The notes below the pieces were generated by a model. It saw only the letters and a program-made list of their open reading frames with translations, did not search any database and was not told where the DNA came from. A stretch of 64,000 nt of DNA from Streptomyces clavifer (GTDB lineage: Bacteria; Actinomycetota; Actinomycetes; Streptomycetales; Streptomycetaceae). Positions 24,372 through 33,222 of the stretch are shown here, piece by piece. Position numbers and translations under genes: made by a program. Position 1 is the first letter of the stretch, and the number at the start of each line of letters is the position of its first letter. The stretch is taken from the NCBI GenBank assembly GCA_014651175.1, contig BMWJ01000007.1:372001-436000 (forward strand), written 5' to 3'.

Positions 24372-25490
24372 TCAGCTACCGGCGAGTACCGGCCAGACCT
24401 GCGGGTCCTCGAAGTTGAGGGCCCACAGCACCGTGTGGGTCACACCGTGCTTGCGGACCACCGGCAGGTGCGTGGCGACCCCGCGGGCGTCCTGGTACCA
24501 GACCTCGCGGAGCTCCGTGCCGTCGTCGTAGGTGAAGTACGGCGTCCCGGAGACCTCGTCGAGCCGGTAGGGGGCGCCCTGTTCCGCGCGCAGCGCCTCG
24601 GCCTCCTTCCAGGTGACGTGCTTCGTGGCGGCCGTGCTGTCGCTGTCCGCGGGCCAGTCCCAGCCGTAGGCGGGGAGCCCCATCTCCAGCTTGGCCGCCG
24701 GTACGAGAGCGGTGGCGCGCGTGAGGATGTCGTCGTACCAGCGGGTGTCGGCGAGCGGTCCGGGGTCACCGCCCGACCAGTGCAGGTTGTAGCCCATGAT
24801 GCGGACCCGGTCGGCGACACGCCCGAGGGCGGCGTAGTCCCAGATGCGCCCGGTGGTGGCGGTCTTGGGGAACACGGTGATCACGCACTGCTTTCCGAGG
24901 GACCGGAGCCGTCGGCAGAGGTCCGTCGCCAGGGTGGTGAATCCGTCGCGGACCGAGGCGTACGTGGCGTCCCCGGTGGCGGCGATCGACTCGTAGTCGA
25001 GGTCGAGGCCGTCGTAGTCGCGGGTGGCGACCGTGCGCATCAGGGCGTCGGCGTGCTCGGTGCGCCGGGCGGGGCTGGTGAGGATCGCCGCCAGCGCGCC
25101 GGGCTCCATCGTCTCCATGACCGTGGGGACGACCTTCACCCCGGCCCGGTGCAGACCGTCGATGATGCGGCGCTCTCCCGCGCCGGGATGGCTGTCGATC
25201 CGGCCGGCCGAGACGGCCTCGTACCAGAACGGGCTGACGGTGTGCAGCTGGTCGGCGTGGCGCAGGGCGTCCTGGTAGGCGCCCTCCTGGTCCCAGTAGG
25301 GCAGCCATCCCGACACCGTGCGGGGTGGTGGTGCCGCAGCAGGGTCCACGGCGGGCTCCCGGGCGGCCGGTGAGGCGGAGGACGGCCCTGACGCGGCGAC
25401 AGAAGGCGCGGGCAGCAGGGCCGCTGCCGCGAGGAGCCCGACGGCCGCGAAGGCGCGGTACAGACGGGCGGTGACGACTGAGGTGATCAT
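24372..25490 (-). CDS. Secreted GH18-family glycoside hydrolase
   Basis: 372 aa. The signal peptide is ARLYRAFAAVGLLAAAALLPAPSVAAS, followed by a Pro/Ala-rich linker to about residue 57. The GH18 barrel starts at VSGWLPYWD. The signature D-x2-D-x-D-x-E is DGLDLDYE at residues 160-167, with Glu167 as catalytic acid. MGYNLHW and ETMEPG are further GH18 elements. The overall character resembles YaaH/SleL-like spore or cell-wall hydrolases and short chitinases without binding modules. Substrate may be chitin or peptidoglycan-derived N-acetylglucosamine chains. The ATG at 25490 is chosen for the signal peptide; the open frame extends far upstream without meaning. The adjacent LacI-family gene may control it. 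Confidence 0.88.
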   Translation of the reverse strand: MITSVVTARLYRAFAAVGLLAAAALLPAPSVAASGPSSASPAAREPAVDPAAAPPPRTVSGWLPYWDQEGAYQDALRHADQLHTVSPFWYEAVSAGRIDSHPGAGERRIIDGLHRAGVKVVPTVMETMEPGALAAILTSPARRTEHADALMRTVATRDYDGLDLDYESIAATGDATYASVRDGFTTLATDLCRRLRSLGKQCVITVFPKTATTGRIWDYAALGRVADRVRIMGYNLHWSGGDPGPLADTRWYDDILTRATALVPAAKLEMGLPAYGWDWPADSDSTAATKHVTWKEAEALRAEQGAPYRLDEVSGTPYFTYDDGTELREVWYQDARGVATHLPVVRKHGVTHTVLWALNFEDPQVWPVLAGS

Positions 25491-25561
25491 GAGATCGAGC
25501 CTGAGGCCCCGTTCGCGGACCCGCTGGGCGGATTGGGCCGTCCAGGTTCTACGGTGTGGTG

Positions 25562-26026
25562 ATGACGTTCCAGCACGACCACAGCAGTGATCCCTCGACC
25601 GACTTCCCGGGCCGTAACGGACCGACCGCCACGGCGGAGGCCGACCCGCGCGAGGCGGGACCGGTCCGCACCTCGTACGCCCCCGACCGCGACGGTGCTC
25701 CCGATCCCGGCGAGATCGTCTGGACCTGGGTGCCGTTCGAGGAGAACGACGGTCGCGGCAAGGACCGGCCGGTTCTCGTCGTGGCCCGCGAGAGGGAGGG
25801 CACGCTGCTCGCCGTCCAGTTGTCCAGCAAGCAGCACGAACGGGACCACGAGTGGGTCGCGCTGGGTGCGGGGCCGTGGGACAGCTCGGGCCGTGCGTCC
25901 TGGGTGGACCTGGACCGGGTGCTGCGGGTACACGAGGACGGTATGCGGCGCGAGGCCTGTGCGCTGGACCGGGACAGATTCGACCTGGTGGTGGTACGGC
26001 TGCGGGAACGTTACGGCTGGAGCTGA
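25562..26026 (+). CDS. PemK/MazF-family toxin-like protein, no antitoxin gene adjacent
   Basis: 154 aa. Residues about 50-150 match the PemK/MazF fold: PGEIVWTWVPFEEN is the first strand, GKDRPVLVVARE the conserved RPVLV strand, and LDRDRFDLVVVRLRERYG the C-terminal helix. About 48 extra N-terminal residues are polar and probably disordered. Members are usually mRNA interferases, but many free-standing actinobacterial ones have unproven activity. No ribbon-helix-helix or AbrB-like antitoxin gene is adjacent, so toxicity is doubtful. The ATG at 25562 has TACGGT 6 nt upstream, the leaderless pattern; two in-frame GTG codons directly before it would destroy that spacing. It ends 16 bp inside the convergent PARG-type gene. 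Confidence 0.8.
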   Translation: MTFQHDHSSDPSTDFPGRNGPTATAEADPREAGPVRTSYAPDRDGAPDPGEIVWTWVPFEENDGRGKDRPVLVVAREREGTLLAVQLSSKQHERDHEWVALGAGPWDSSGRASWVDLDRVLRVHEDGMRREACALDRDRFDLVVVRLRERYGWS

Positions 26027-26847
26027 GGGGCGAGGATCCTGGTGAAGGCGGCCCGTACGGCGGAATCGGGGTCGCGGTCCAGGATGCCGAAGACGATCTG
26101 CTCGAAGTGGCCCGCGAACCGTCCGCCGTCGGCGAGCAGCGCACGGAAGGCGCCCGCCACCTCGGCCGGGTCGTTCTGGAAGACACCGCAGCCCCAGGCT
26201 CCGAGGACCAGCCTCCGGTAGCCGCGGACGGCCGCGACCTCGAGCACCCGTTCGGCACGGCTCGCGAGCGCGGCGGGGATGCCGTGCGCGTGCTCCGGCT
26301 CCCGCCTGCGGATCACTCCGGCGTTCGGCGCCGGCGAGGTGAGGAATCCCGCGGTGTACGGGGTGTCGAGGAGCCGCCCCCGGTCGTCGCGGAAGACCGG
26401 CACACCGGGTGAGTGGATGACCCGGTCGGTGTAGAAGGCGCTGCGTTCGGCGCGGTGGTGGGCGTAGTACTCGGGGGCGCGCAGCAGCGTCACGTACAGC
26501 GCGGAGCCGCGGCACAGAGCCTCTTCCTGGGCCTGCGCGCCGTTCAGATATCCACCGCCCGGATTGCGGGCCGAGGCGTAGTTCAGCACGGCCACCCTGC
26601 CCGCCGAGGCACCCGTCATCCGGCGTGCCGCATGCAGGCTGCTCTCACCGGTCACCTCGATGACGGGTGTGCGGTCCGTGTCCAGGACGGCGACGGGCAC
26701 CGGCTCGGGACCGTACAGCCGCGTCCCGGACAGCGCGGCGGTCAGCGCGCGCTCGATCGTCACCTCGCGCCCCTCCGGCGTCCGGTAGTACCCGGCCTCG
26801 ACGATGGCCTCGGTCTCTCGCGCGATCCCGCGCAGTCGTGCGCTCAT
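26011..26847 (-). CDS. Bacterial-type poly(ADP-ribose) glycohydrolase (TIGR02452-like)
   Basis: 278 aa. It carries the PARG signature GGG-x7-QEE: Gly97-Gly99 and Gln107-Glu109 in NPGGGYLNGAQAQEEALCR. The surrounding macro-like fold includes VAVLNYASA and LVLGAWGCGVFQNDP. Bacterial PARGs remove ADP-ribose polymers from proteins, or reverse ADP-ribosylation or nucleic-acid modification in stress or phage defence. The catalytic Glu pair is intact. The ATG at 26847 begins where similarity begins. The gene is divergent from egtA (146 bp away) and overlaps the PemK/MazF-like gene tail-to-tail by 16 bp. No ADP-ribosyltransferase gene was seen in the window. Confidence 0.85.
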   Translation of the reverse strand: MSARLRGIARETEAIVEAGYYRTPEGREVTIERALTAALSGTRLYGPEPVPVAVLDTDRTPVIEVTGESSLHAARRMTGASAGRVAVLNYASARNPGGGYLNGAQAQEEALCRGSALYVTLLRAPEYYAHHRAERSAFYTDRVIHSPGVPVFRDDRGRLLDTPYTAGFLTSPAPNAGVIRRREPEHAHGIPAALASRAERVLEVAAVRGYRRLVLGAWGCGVFQNDPAEVAGAFRALLADGGRFAGHFEQIVFGILDRDPDSAVRAAFTRILAPQLQP

Positions 26848-26993
26848 GGGCGCGCCCCCGTGTGGTGCATACGGGGCATGCTGGACGTCCAGCGGCATGG
26901 ACGCAACCGGTTTTCCGTCCCGCAGGGGCACCCTTGTGCGAACTCCCGGTAAGGGTTTGGGTGGTAAGGAAGCACCCGAAGAGGAGGACCAGC

Positions 26994-28310
26994 ATGCTCC
27001 CGGACACTCCCGGCGTTCATGGCTCGACCGTTGACGTGGAACCCCTCGGCGAGGACGAGGCGGAGGATCTGCTCCGCGGCATATGTTTCAAGACGGGACC
27101 GCCCAGGACGGTCGGTGTGGAACTCGAATGGCTCATCCACGACCGTGAGGACCCCGGGACGGCGGTCTCCCCCGAACGCCTTCGCGCCTGTGCCGACGCC
27201 GTGCGCGCGGTCCCGCTGGACGCGTCCCTGACCTTCGAACCCGGCGGTCAGCTGGAGCTCAGCTCCCGGCCGGCGGATTCCCTGATGGCGTGCATCGACG
27301 CCACTGCCGCCGATCTGGCCGCCGTGCGCGACACCCTCGGAAGGGCCGGACTCGTGCCGGCCGGCCTCGGTGTCGATCCGTGGCACTCCCCCCGCCGTCT
27401 GCTCAAGGAGCCCCGCTACGCGGCGATGGAAGCCGCGCTCGACCGTTCCGGGACCGCCGGGCGCGCCATGATGTGCACCTCCGCCTCCGTCCAGGTGTGC
27501 CTGGACGCCGGTGAGGAGGAGCCGGGCCCGCTGGGCTACGGGCGGCGCTGGCAGCTCGGACACCTGCTGGGCGCGGTCCTCGTGGCGGCGTTCGCCAATT
27601 CGCCGTTGCGGCAGGGACGCCGGACCGGCTGGCGCTCGACCCGGCAGGCCCTGTGGGCCGCTCTCGACCCGGCCAGGTCGCTGGCCCCGACGAGCCGTCT
27701 CGCACCGCGGGACGCCTGGGCGGCCCACGTACTCGACACGCCCGTGATGTGCATCCGGAACGACGACGGCCCCTGGGCCGTGCCGGAGGGGCTGTCACTC
27801 CGGGACTGGATCCGCGGCGGCGGGCCCCGGCCGGTGGTGCGCGCGGATCTCGACTACCACATCACGACGCTCTTCCCCCCGGTGCGCCCCCGCGGGCATC
27901 TGGAGCTGCGCATGATCGACGCCCAGTCGGGCACCGACGGCTGGCTGGTGCCACTGGCCGCGACCACCGCGATGTTCGACGACCCGGAGGCGGCCGAGAC
28001 CGTGTACCGCACCGTGAAACCGCTGGCCGAGACGGCGGGCCCGGCCGCCGCACCCCGCAATCCGCTGTGGACGGCCGCCGCCCGCGACGGGCTGGGCAAC
28101 CCGGAGCTGGCCTCGGCCGCCGCGGCCTGCTTCGCCGCGGCTCTGGACGCGCTGCCCCGGCTCGGCGCGAGCGACCACGTGCAGAACACCGTGGCGGCCT
28201 TCACCGACCGTTACGTGGCCAGGGGCCGATGTCCCGCAGACGATCTGCCCGACCCGGCACCGTGGCAGCAGGCCGCAGGACCGCAGCACGGAAGGAGTCC
28301 GCGCCGATGA
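26994..28310 (+). CDS. egtA: EgtA, glutamate-cysteine ligase of ergothioneine synthesis
   Basis: 438 aa, GCS2-type ATP-dependent ligase. The N-terminal ELEWLI strand and FEPGGQLELSS are the conserved glutamate- and metal-binding segments, and RADLDYHITTLFPPVRPRGHLELRMID is the late active-site region. It makes gamma-glutamylcysteine, the sulfur donor used by EgtB. It is the first gene of egtABCD; each following gene overlaps by 1-4 bp. A strong GAGGAGG Shine-Dalgarno sits 6 nt before the ATG at 26994. From memory, S. coelicolor has the same four-gene order at SCO0910-SCO0913. The C-terminal tail beyond DDLPDPAPW is low-complexity. Confidence 0.93.
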   Translation: MLPDTPGVHGSTVDVEPLGEDEAEDLLRGICFKTGPPRTVGVELEWLIHDREDPGTAVSPERLRACADAVRAVPLDASLTFEPGGQLELSSRPADSLMACIDATAADLAAVRDTLGRAGLVPAGLGVDPWHSPRRLLKEPRYAAMEAALDRSGTAGRAMMCTSASVQVCLDAGEEEPGPLGYGRRWQLGHLLGAVLVAAFANSPLRQGRRTGWRSTRQALWAALDPARSLAPTSRLAPRDAWAAHVLDTPVMCIRNDDGPWAVPEGLSLRDWIRGGGPRPVVRADLDYHITTLFPPVRPRGHLELRMIDAQSGTDGWLVPLAATTAMFDDPEAAETVYRTVKPLAETAGPAAAPRNPLWTAAARDGLGNPELASAAAACFAAALDALPRLGASDHVQNTVAAFTDRYVARGRCPADDLPDPAPWQQAAGPQHGRSPRR

Positions 28311-29647
28311 CCGGCACATCTGTTCCCCCCGGGCACGGGGACCTCGACACGGAGGCGCTGCGCAAGCGCGCCCTGGCCGCGCTCCTCACCGCCCGCGAAC
28401 GCACCGCGCTGCTCACCGACAGCGTCGACGACCATGACCTGACCGCCCAGCACTCCCCCCTGATGTCGCCCCTGGTCTGGGATCTGGCGCACATCGGCAA
28501 CCAGGAGGAGCTGTGGCTGCTGCGGGCGGTGGGCGGGCGGGCGGCGCTGCGCCCCGAGATCGACGGACTGTACGACGCCTTCGAGCATCCCCGGGCGAGC
28601 CGTCCCTCGCTGCCGCTGCTGGCACCCGCCGAGGCGCGTACCTATGCCGCTGACGTACGCGGCCGGGCCCTGGACATCCTCGACGGGGCCCCGCTGCACG
28701 GCGGGGGACGGCCACTGGAGCAGGCGGGCTTCGCCTTCGGCATGGTCGCCCAGCACGAGCAGCAGCACGACGAGACGATGCTGATCACTCATCAGCTGCG
28801 TACCGGGCCCCCCGTGCTCAGCGCACCGGAGCCGCCGGTGGCCGACGACGCGGTGGCGCTTCCGGCAGAAGTGCTGGTTCCGGGTGGCCCGTTCACCATG
28901 GGCACGTCCACCGAGCCGTGGGCACTGGACAACGAACGGCCCGCGCACCGGCGGGAGGTCGCGGCGTTCTTCGTCGACACCGCTCCGGTCACGTGCGGTG
29001 CCTACCAGCGGTTCATCGACGACGGCGGGTACACCGACGCCCGCTGGTGGGCCCCGGACGGCTGGGCCATGGTCCGCGGGCACGAGCTGACCGCGCCCCT
29101 GTTCTGGCATCGCGACGCCGGCCAGTGGCTGCGGCGGCGCTTCGGCGTCACCGAGCCCGTGCCCCCGGACGAGCCGGTGCTCCACGTCAGCTGGTACGAG
29201 GCGGACGCGTACGCCCGCTGGGCGGGCCGGCGGCTGCCGACCGAGCCCGAGTGGGAGAAGGCGGCCCGTCACGACCCCGACTCCGGCCGGTCGCTGCGCT
29301 ACCCCTGGGGCGACGGTGACCCGACGCCCGAGCGGGCCAACCTGGGCCAGCGGCATCTGCGTCCCGCCGCCGCGGGGGCCTACGCGGCGGGCCGGTCCCC
29401 GGCTGGAGCCGGGCAGTTGATCGGTGATGTGTGGGAGTGGACGTCGAGCGACTTCCTTCCCTACCCCGGCTTCGCCCCCTTCCCGTACCGCGAGTACTCC
29501 GAGGTGTTCTTCGGGCCGGAGCACAAGGTGCTGCGCGGCGGCTCGTTCGCCGTGGACCCGGTGGCCTGCCGGGGGACGTTCCGCAACTGGGACCTTCCCG
29601 TGCGGCGCCAGATCTTCTCCGGTTTCCGCACCGCGAGGGATGCCTGA
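28307..29647 (+). CDS. egtB: EgtB, iron-dependent hercynine sulfoxide synthase
   Basis: 446 aa: N-terminal DinB-like domain and C-terminal formylglycine-generating-enzyme-like domain. The iron ligands are His62 (LAHIGNQEE) and His150/His154 of the HEQQHDE motif. The FGE-like part has VPGGPFTMGTS, VSWYEADAYARWAGRRLPTEPEWEKAA and GDVWEWTSSDF. EgtB joins gamma-glutamylcysteine to hercynine using oxygen. The start ATG overlaps the egtA stop (ATGA) and the stop overlaps egtC (TGATG). Length and motifs are those of functional EgtB. Confidence 0.95.
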   Translation: MTGTSVPPGHGDLDTEALRKRALAALLTARERTALLTDSVDDHDLTAQHSPLMSPLVWDLAHIGNQEELWLLRAVGGRAALRPEIDGLYDAFEHPRASRPSLPLLAPAEARTYAADVRGRALDILDGAPLHGGGRPLEQAGFAFGMVAQHEQQHDETMLITHQLRTGPPVLSAPEPPVADDAVALPAEVLVPGGPFTMGTSTEPWALDNERPAHRREVAAFFVDTAPVTCGAYQRFIDDGGYTDARWWAPDGWAMVRGHELTAPLFWHRDAGQWLRRRFGVTEPVPPDEPVLHVSWYEADAYARWAGRRLPTEPEWEKAARHDPDSGRSLRYPWGDGDPTPERANLGQRHLRPAAAGAYAAGRSPAGAGQLIGDVWEWTSSDFLPYPGFAPFPYREYSEVFFGPEHKVLRGGSFAVDPVACRGTFRNWDLPVRRQIFSGFRTARDA

Positions 29648-30402
29648 TGTGCCGCCACATCGCCTATCTCGGGCCCTCCGTGGCCCTGGGTGAGGTGCTG
29701 GTCACACCCCCGCACGCACTCGTACGGCAGTCCTGGGAGCCCCGGCGCCAGAGGAACGGCACGGTCAACGCTGACGGTTTCGGGGTCGGCTGGTACGCCG
29801 GTGACGACCCCGCGCCGGGCCGTTACCGGCGTGCCGGGCCCGTGTGGGGCGACGAGACCTTCGCCGACCTGGCGCGCGTGGTGCGCAGCACCGCGCTGCT
29901 CGGGGCCGTCCGTGACGCGACGTGGGCGGGCGCGGACGGGGAGGCCGCCGCCGCGCCCTTCGCCGAGGGCACGCTGCTGTTCAGCCACAACGGAGCGGTG
30001 CGCGACTGGCCCGGCTCCCTGGCTCCGCTGGCCGGCACGCTGCCGCCCGCGGCCCTGCTCTCACTGGCGGCGCGGAGCGACTCCGCACTGCTCTGGGCGC
30101 TCGTGCGCCACCGGATCACGGCGGGCGACGACATAGCCCGGGCAGTCGCCGACACCGTTCTCGACGTCGCGGCTGCCGCCCCCGGGTCACGTCTCAACCT
30201 GCTGCTCACCGACGGCTCCACGATCGTGGCGACCGCCTGGGGCGACTCGCTCTGGTATCTCGACGAACCGGGCGGTCGCACGGTGGTGGCCTCCGAGCCG
30301 TACGACGACGATCCGTCCTGGCACGAGGTCCCGGACCGCACCTTGCTGGCCGCGACCCGCACCGATGTTCTACTGACCCCGCTCAAGGAGCCCGCTGCGT
30401 GA
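29647..30402 (+). CDS. egtC: EgtC, gamma-glutamyl hydrolase of ergothioneine synthesis
   Basis: 251 aa, class II (Ntn) amidohydrolase. Cys2 directly after the initiator Met is the nucleophile (MCRHIAYLG). DGFGVGWYAG and LLFSHNGAVRDW are the conserved strands around the active site. It removes the glutamyl group from gamma-glutamyl hercynylcysteine sulfoxide. The ATG shares one base with the egtB stop and the stop overlaps the egtD GTG, so all are translationally coupled. Confidence 0.94.
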   Translation: MCRHIAYLGPSVALGEVLVTPPHALVRQSWEPRRQRNGTVNADGFGVGWYAGDDPAPGRYRRAGPVWGDETFADLARVVRSTALLGAVRDATWAGADGEAAAAPFAEGTLLFSHNGAVRDWPGSLAPLAGTLPPAALLSLAARSDSALLWALVRHRITAGDDIARAVADTVLDVAAAAPGSRLNLLLTDGSTIVATAWGDSLWYLDEPGGRTVVASEPYDDDPSWHEVPDRTLLAATRTDVLLTPLKEPAA

Positions 30403-31361
30403 GTCCCTTCCTGCTGACCCGCACCCTGCCGGTGGACGCGACGGACGCGGCGCTGCGCGCCGATGTGCTGAGCGGTCTGACCCGGCAGCCGAAGACGCTG
30501 CCGCCCAAGTGGTTCTACGACGCGCACGGCAGCGACCTGTTCGAGGAGATCACCCGGCTGGACGAGTACTACCCGACCCGTTCGGAGCGGGAGATCCTGA
30601 TCGCCCGTGCCGGGGACATCGCCGCGGCATCCGGGGCCCGGACCCTGATCGAGCTGGGGTCGGGGTCGTCGGAGAAGACCCGGCACCTGCTGGACGCACT
30701 GCCCGGACTCCACACGTACGTGCCGGTCGACGTCAGTGAGAGCGCCCTCACGGGTGCGGCCCAGGCACTGCTGGCCGAGCGCCCCGGGCTCTCCGTGCAC
30801 GCCCTCATCGCCGATTTCACGCACGTCCTGGAGCTGCCGGACAGCCCCGGGCCCCGGCTGGTGGCCTTCCTGGGTGGCACGCTGGGCAATCTGCTGCCCC
30901 GGGAGCGCGCGGAGTTCCTTCGGTCCGTACGAGCGCGGCTCTCGCCCGGCGACGGGCTGCTGCTCGGCACCGACCTGGTCAAGGACGAGGCGACGCTGGT
31001 CGCGGCCTACGACGACGCGGCCGGGGTGACGGCGGCGTTCAACAAGAACGTGCTGACGGTGGTGGACCGTGAGCTGGGGGCGGACTTCCAGCTCGACGAC
31101 TTCGACCACGTGGCCGTGTGGGACCCGCACCACGAGTGGATCGAGATGCGGCTGCGCGCCCGCCGGGCGCTGACCGTGAAGATCCGCGAGCTGGACCTGG
31201 TCGTGCCGTTCGAGGAGGGCGAGGAGCTGCGCACGGAGATCTCGGCGAAGTTCCGCAAGGAAGGAGTGCGGGAAGAACTGGCCGCGGCGGGACTGCGGCT
31301 GGATCAGTGGTGGACGGATTCAGGAGGCCGGTTCGCGCTGTCGCTGGCGACGGCGGACTGA
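30399..31361 (+). CDS. egtD: EgtD, histidine N-alpha-trimethyltransferase
   Basis: 320 aa, SAM-dependent methyltransferase of the EgtD family (DUF2260). The SAM site is LIELGSGSSEKTRHLL, and the N-terminal PKWFYDAHGSDLFEEITRLDEYYPTR is highly typical. FLGGTLGNLLPRE and GTDLVKDEATLVAAYDD are further family segments. It converts histidine to hercynine, the first committed step. GTG start at 30399, overlapping the egtC stop as GTGA. No egtE-type lyase gene follows; Streptomyces are thought to use another C-S lyase. The last 58 bp overlap the convergent acyltransferase gene. Confidence 0.95.
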   Translation: MSPFLLTRTLPVDATDAALRADVLSGLTRQPKTLPPKWFYDAHGSDLFEEITRLDEYYPTRSEREILIARAGDIAAASGARTLIELGSGSSEKTRHLLDALPGLHTYVPVDVSESALTGAAQALLAERPGLSVHALIADFTHVLELPDSPGPRLVAFLGGTLGNLLPRERAEFLRSVRARLSPGDGLLLGTDLVKDEATLVAAYDDAAGVTAAFNKNVLTVVDRELGADFQLDDFDHVAVWDPHHEWIEMRLRARRALTVKIRELDLVVPFEEGEELRTEISAKFRKEGVREELAAAGLRLDQWWTDSGGRFALSLATAD

Positions 31362-32164
31362 GCAGCGCGCGCCAGCGCGCGCCGGTCGGGCTCACCGCCC
31401 GCGGGTATCAGCGGCAGGACGCGGATCTCGGCGGTGAGCCCGGCAGCCGTCACCACCCGCCAGAGCGAGGCGGCCAGTGGGTCCTCGCCGACGAACGCGG
31501 CGGCGCCCGCGGGGCGCTGTTCCGCGGTCCGGTACCGGATGCGGACCGGCCGGACCGCGGCCCCCGCGTCCATCGCCGCCTGGAAGGCGGCGTGCCGGAA
31601 GCGGCCGCCGTCGCCCCGGCCGCACCAGGTGCTGCCCTGCGGGAACACCGCGACCCGTGACCCCGAGGCCAGCGCCCCGGCGAGCGCCCGTACCGCGCCG
31701 GGCAGGGCACGCAGCCGGTCCCGCTCGATGAACAGCGTGCCGCCGAGCGCGGCGAGCGGTCCGAGCAGCGGCCAGGTCCGGATCTCGCTCTTGGCGAGCA
31801 TCCTGGCCGGGAACACGGTCGCGACGAGCGGGATGTCCAGCCACGAGACGTGATTGGCGACGACGAGTTCACCCACCGGGGCCCGGACCGGGTCCGCCCC
31901 GTGCCGGACCGCGTCCGCCGTTGGTCCGGTGGCCCGTACGCGTACGCCGAAGGCCCTCACCACGGCGTACGCCCAGCCGCGGATCAGCCGGTCGCGGAGT
32001 GCGGGCCCGAGGAGCAGCACGGCCGGCACGCACACGGCACCGAGCAGGGTGAGCGTGCACCCCGCGGTCAGCAGGACGGCTGCGGGCAGGGGTGCGCGCC
32101 GCGCGCCCCGGTGCCCCGCGCACGCGCGCGGGGTGCACGGGGCGGAGGGCAGCCAGACGCTCAC
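31304..32164 (-). CDS. Lysophospholipid acyltransferase, OlsA/PlsC type
   Basis: 286 aa. The acyltransferase motif H-x4-D is His105-Asp110 in NHVSWLDIP; FIERDR and VFPQGSTW are the second and third PlsC motifs. One or two hydrophobic segments lie in the first 60 residues, so it is membrane-associated. Paired with the OlsB-like gene upstream, it probably adds the second acyl chain to lyso-ornithine lipid, a phosphate-free membrane lipid. A role as an ordinary 1-acylglycerol-3-phosphate acyltransferase is the alternative. The GTG at 32164 overlaps the OlsB-like stop (GTGA). The 3' end overlaps egtD on the other strand by 58 bp. Confidence 0.85.
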   Translation of the reverse strand: MSVWLPSAPCTPRACAGHRGARRAPLPAAVLLTAGCTLTLLGAVCVPAVLLLGPALRDRLIRGWAYAVVRAFGVRVRATGPTADAVRHGADPVRAPVGELVVANHVSWLDIPLVATVFPARMLAKSEIRTWPLLGPLAALGGTLFIERDRLRALPGAVRALAGALASGSRVAVFPQGSTWCGRGDGGRFRHAAFQAAMDAGAAVRPVRIRYRTAEQRPAGAAAFVGEDPLAASLWRVVTAAGLTAEIRVLPLIPAGGEPDRRALARAAQSAVASDSANRPPESVHH

Positions 32165-32970
32165 CGCAGCGGGGCGAGCGAGAGGAAGTGGCGGAGGTAG
32201 CGCGGGTCGGCGCGGCGCATCGAGAGCAGGACGTAGAGGTCGGCGACGTCGAAGTCCGGGTCGTGGGCGGGGGCCCCGCAGACCCAGGCGCCGAGGCGCA
32301 GATAGCCGCGCAGCAGGGGCGGCAGCGCCGCCCGGCCCCCGGGGCCGCCGCCGGGATGTCCGGTGGTGTCCCAGAGGCGGTGGGGGGCTACCCAGTACTC
32401 CTCGGGCGCCAGGTTGTGGGTGCGCACGGTGTTCCAGCTCGTGGCCGCCAGCGCGCCCCCGTCGGCGAGGGGTACGGAGCAGCAGCCGGCCAGCCAGTTG
32501 TGTCCGGTGCGCTCCATGTAGCGGGCGAGTCCGGCCCAGATCAGGGCGATGACGGCTCCGTCCCGGTGGGCGGGGTGGACGCAGGAGCGGCCGACCTCGA
32601 CGAGGTCGTCGCGGATCGGCGCGAGCCGTGAGAGGTCGAACTCCCCCTCCGCGTACAGGCCGCCGGCGAGCCTGGCGCCCTCGGGCGGCAGCAGCCGGTA
32701 GGTGGCGACCACGTCTCCGGTGGCCGCCTCACGCACCAGCAGGTGGTCGCAGTAGGCGTCGAAGGCATCACTGTCCAGGCCGGGTTCGAGGCTGTCGAGC
32801 CGGGCGCCGAGCTCTCCGGCGAACACCTGGTGGCGCAGGCGCTGGGCTGCGCGTACGTCTTCCGGGCCGGTGGCCAGTGACACCCGGTAGCCGGTGGGAC
32901 GGGCGGGGGCGGGCACACGGGCCGGCGGGACGGTGGCAGCGGGCGGAGGGGCGAGGGGCAGCACGGTCAT
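32161..32970 (-). CDS. OlsB-like GNAT N-acyltransferase (ornithine lipid synthesis)
   Basis: 269 aa. It belongs to the GNAT/hemolysin-like acyltransferase group: RLRHQVFAGELGA and DAYCDHLLVRE at the N terminus, VVATYRLLPPEGA, then LVEVGRSCVHPAHRDGAVIALIW and a C-terminal GYLRLGAWVCGAPAHDPDFDVADLYVLL. These are OlsB features. OlsB transfers a 3-hydroxyacyl group from ACP to the alpha-amino group of ornithine. The linked acyltransferase gene strengthens the reading as a two-step ornithine-lipid operon. The first 27 residues are Pro/Ala-rich. The upstream 252 bp (32971-33222) contain no supported gene. Confidence 0.85.
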   Translation of the reverse strand: MTVLPLAPPPAATVPPARVPAPARPTGYRVSLATGPEDVRAAQRLRHQVFAGELGARLDSLEPGLDSDAFDAYCDHLLVREAATGDVVATYRLLPPEGARLAGGLYAEGEFDLSRLAPIRDDLVEVGRSCVHPAHRDGAVIALIWAGLARYMERTGHNWLAGCCSVPLADGGALAATSWNTVRTHNLAPEEYWVAPHRLWDTTGHPGGGPGGRAALPPLLRGYLRLGAWVCGAPAHDPDFDVADLYVLLSMRRADPRYLRHFLSLAPLR

Positions 32971-33222
32971 GGCGGTCTCCGGGGACGGATCGGCTGGGGC
33001 GGCTGCCGGACCTCCGCGGCTGCGGGACGGCCCGGCCCCCTACTTCTTCCGCGACCGGCTGGACTTGACATGACCGCCACGGGGAGCGGGGATGTGATCC
33101 TGCTGAATCCCCAGGTGGCCGGATCGCGCCCTGCCCGGCCGACCGAGCACGCCGGCCCGAACGCCGGGCCGCCGGGCGCGCCACGGTCCGGATCGGCGGG
33201 CCGCCACCGGGCGCGCGGTCCG

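Noticed and set aside
33040-33150. Small leftward open frame ending in a basic tail (KSSRSRKK)
   Set aside because: The tail looks protein-like, but the GTG start is weak, no Shine-Dalgarno is evident and I recognise no family. It lies upstream of the OlsB-like gene; not enough to call.
32971-33222. Possible tRNA or regulatory RNA in the 252-bp gap
   Set aside because: No TTCGA-type T-loop or cloverleaf could be built on either strand.
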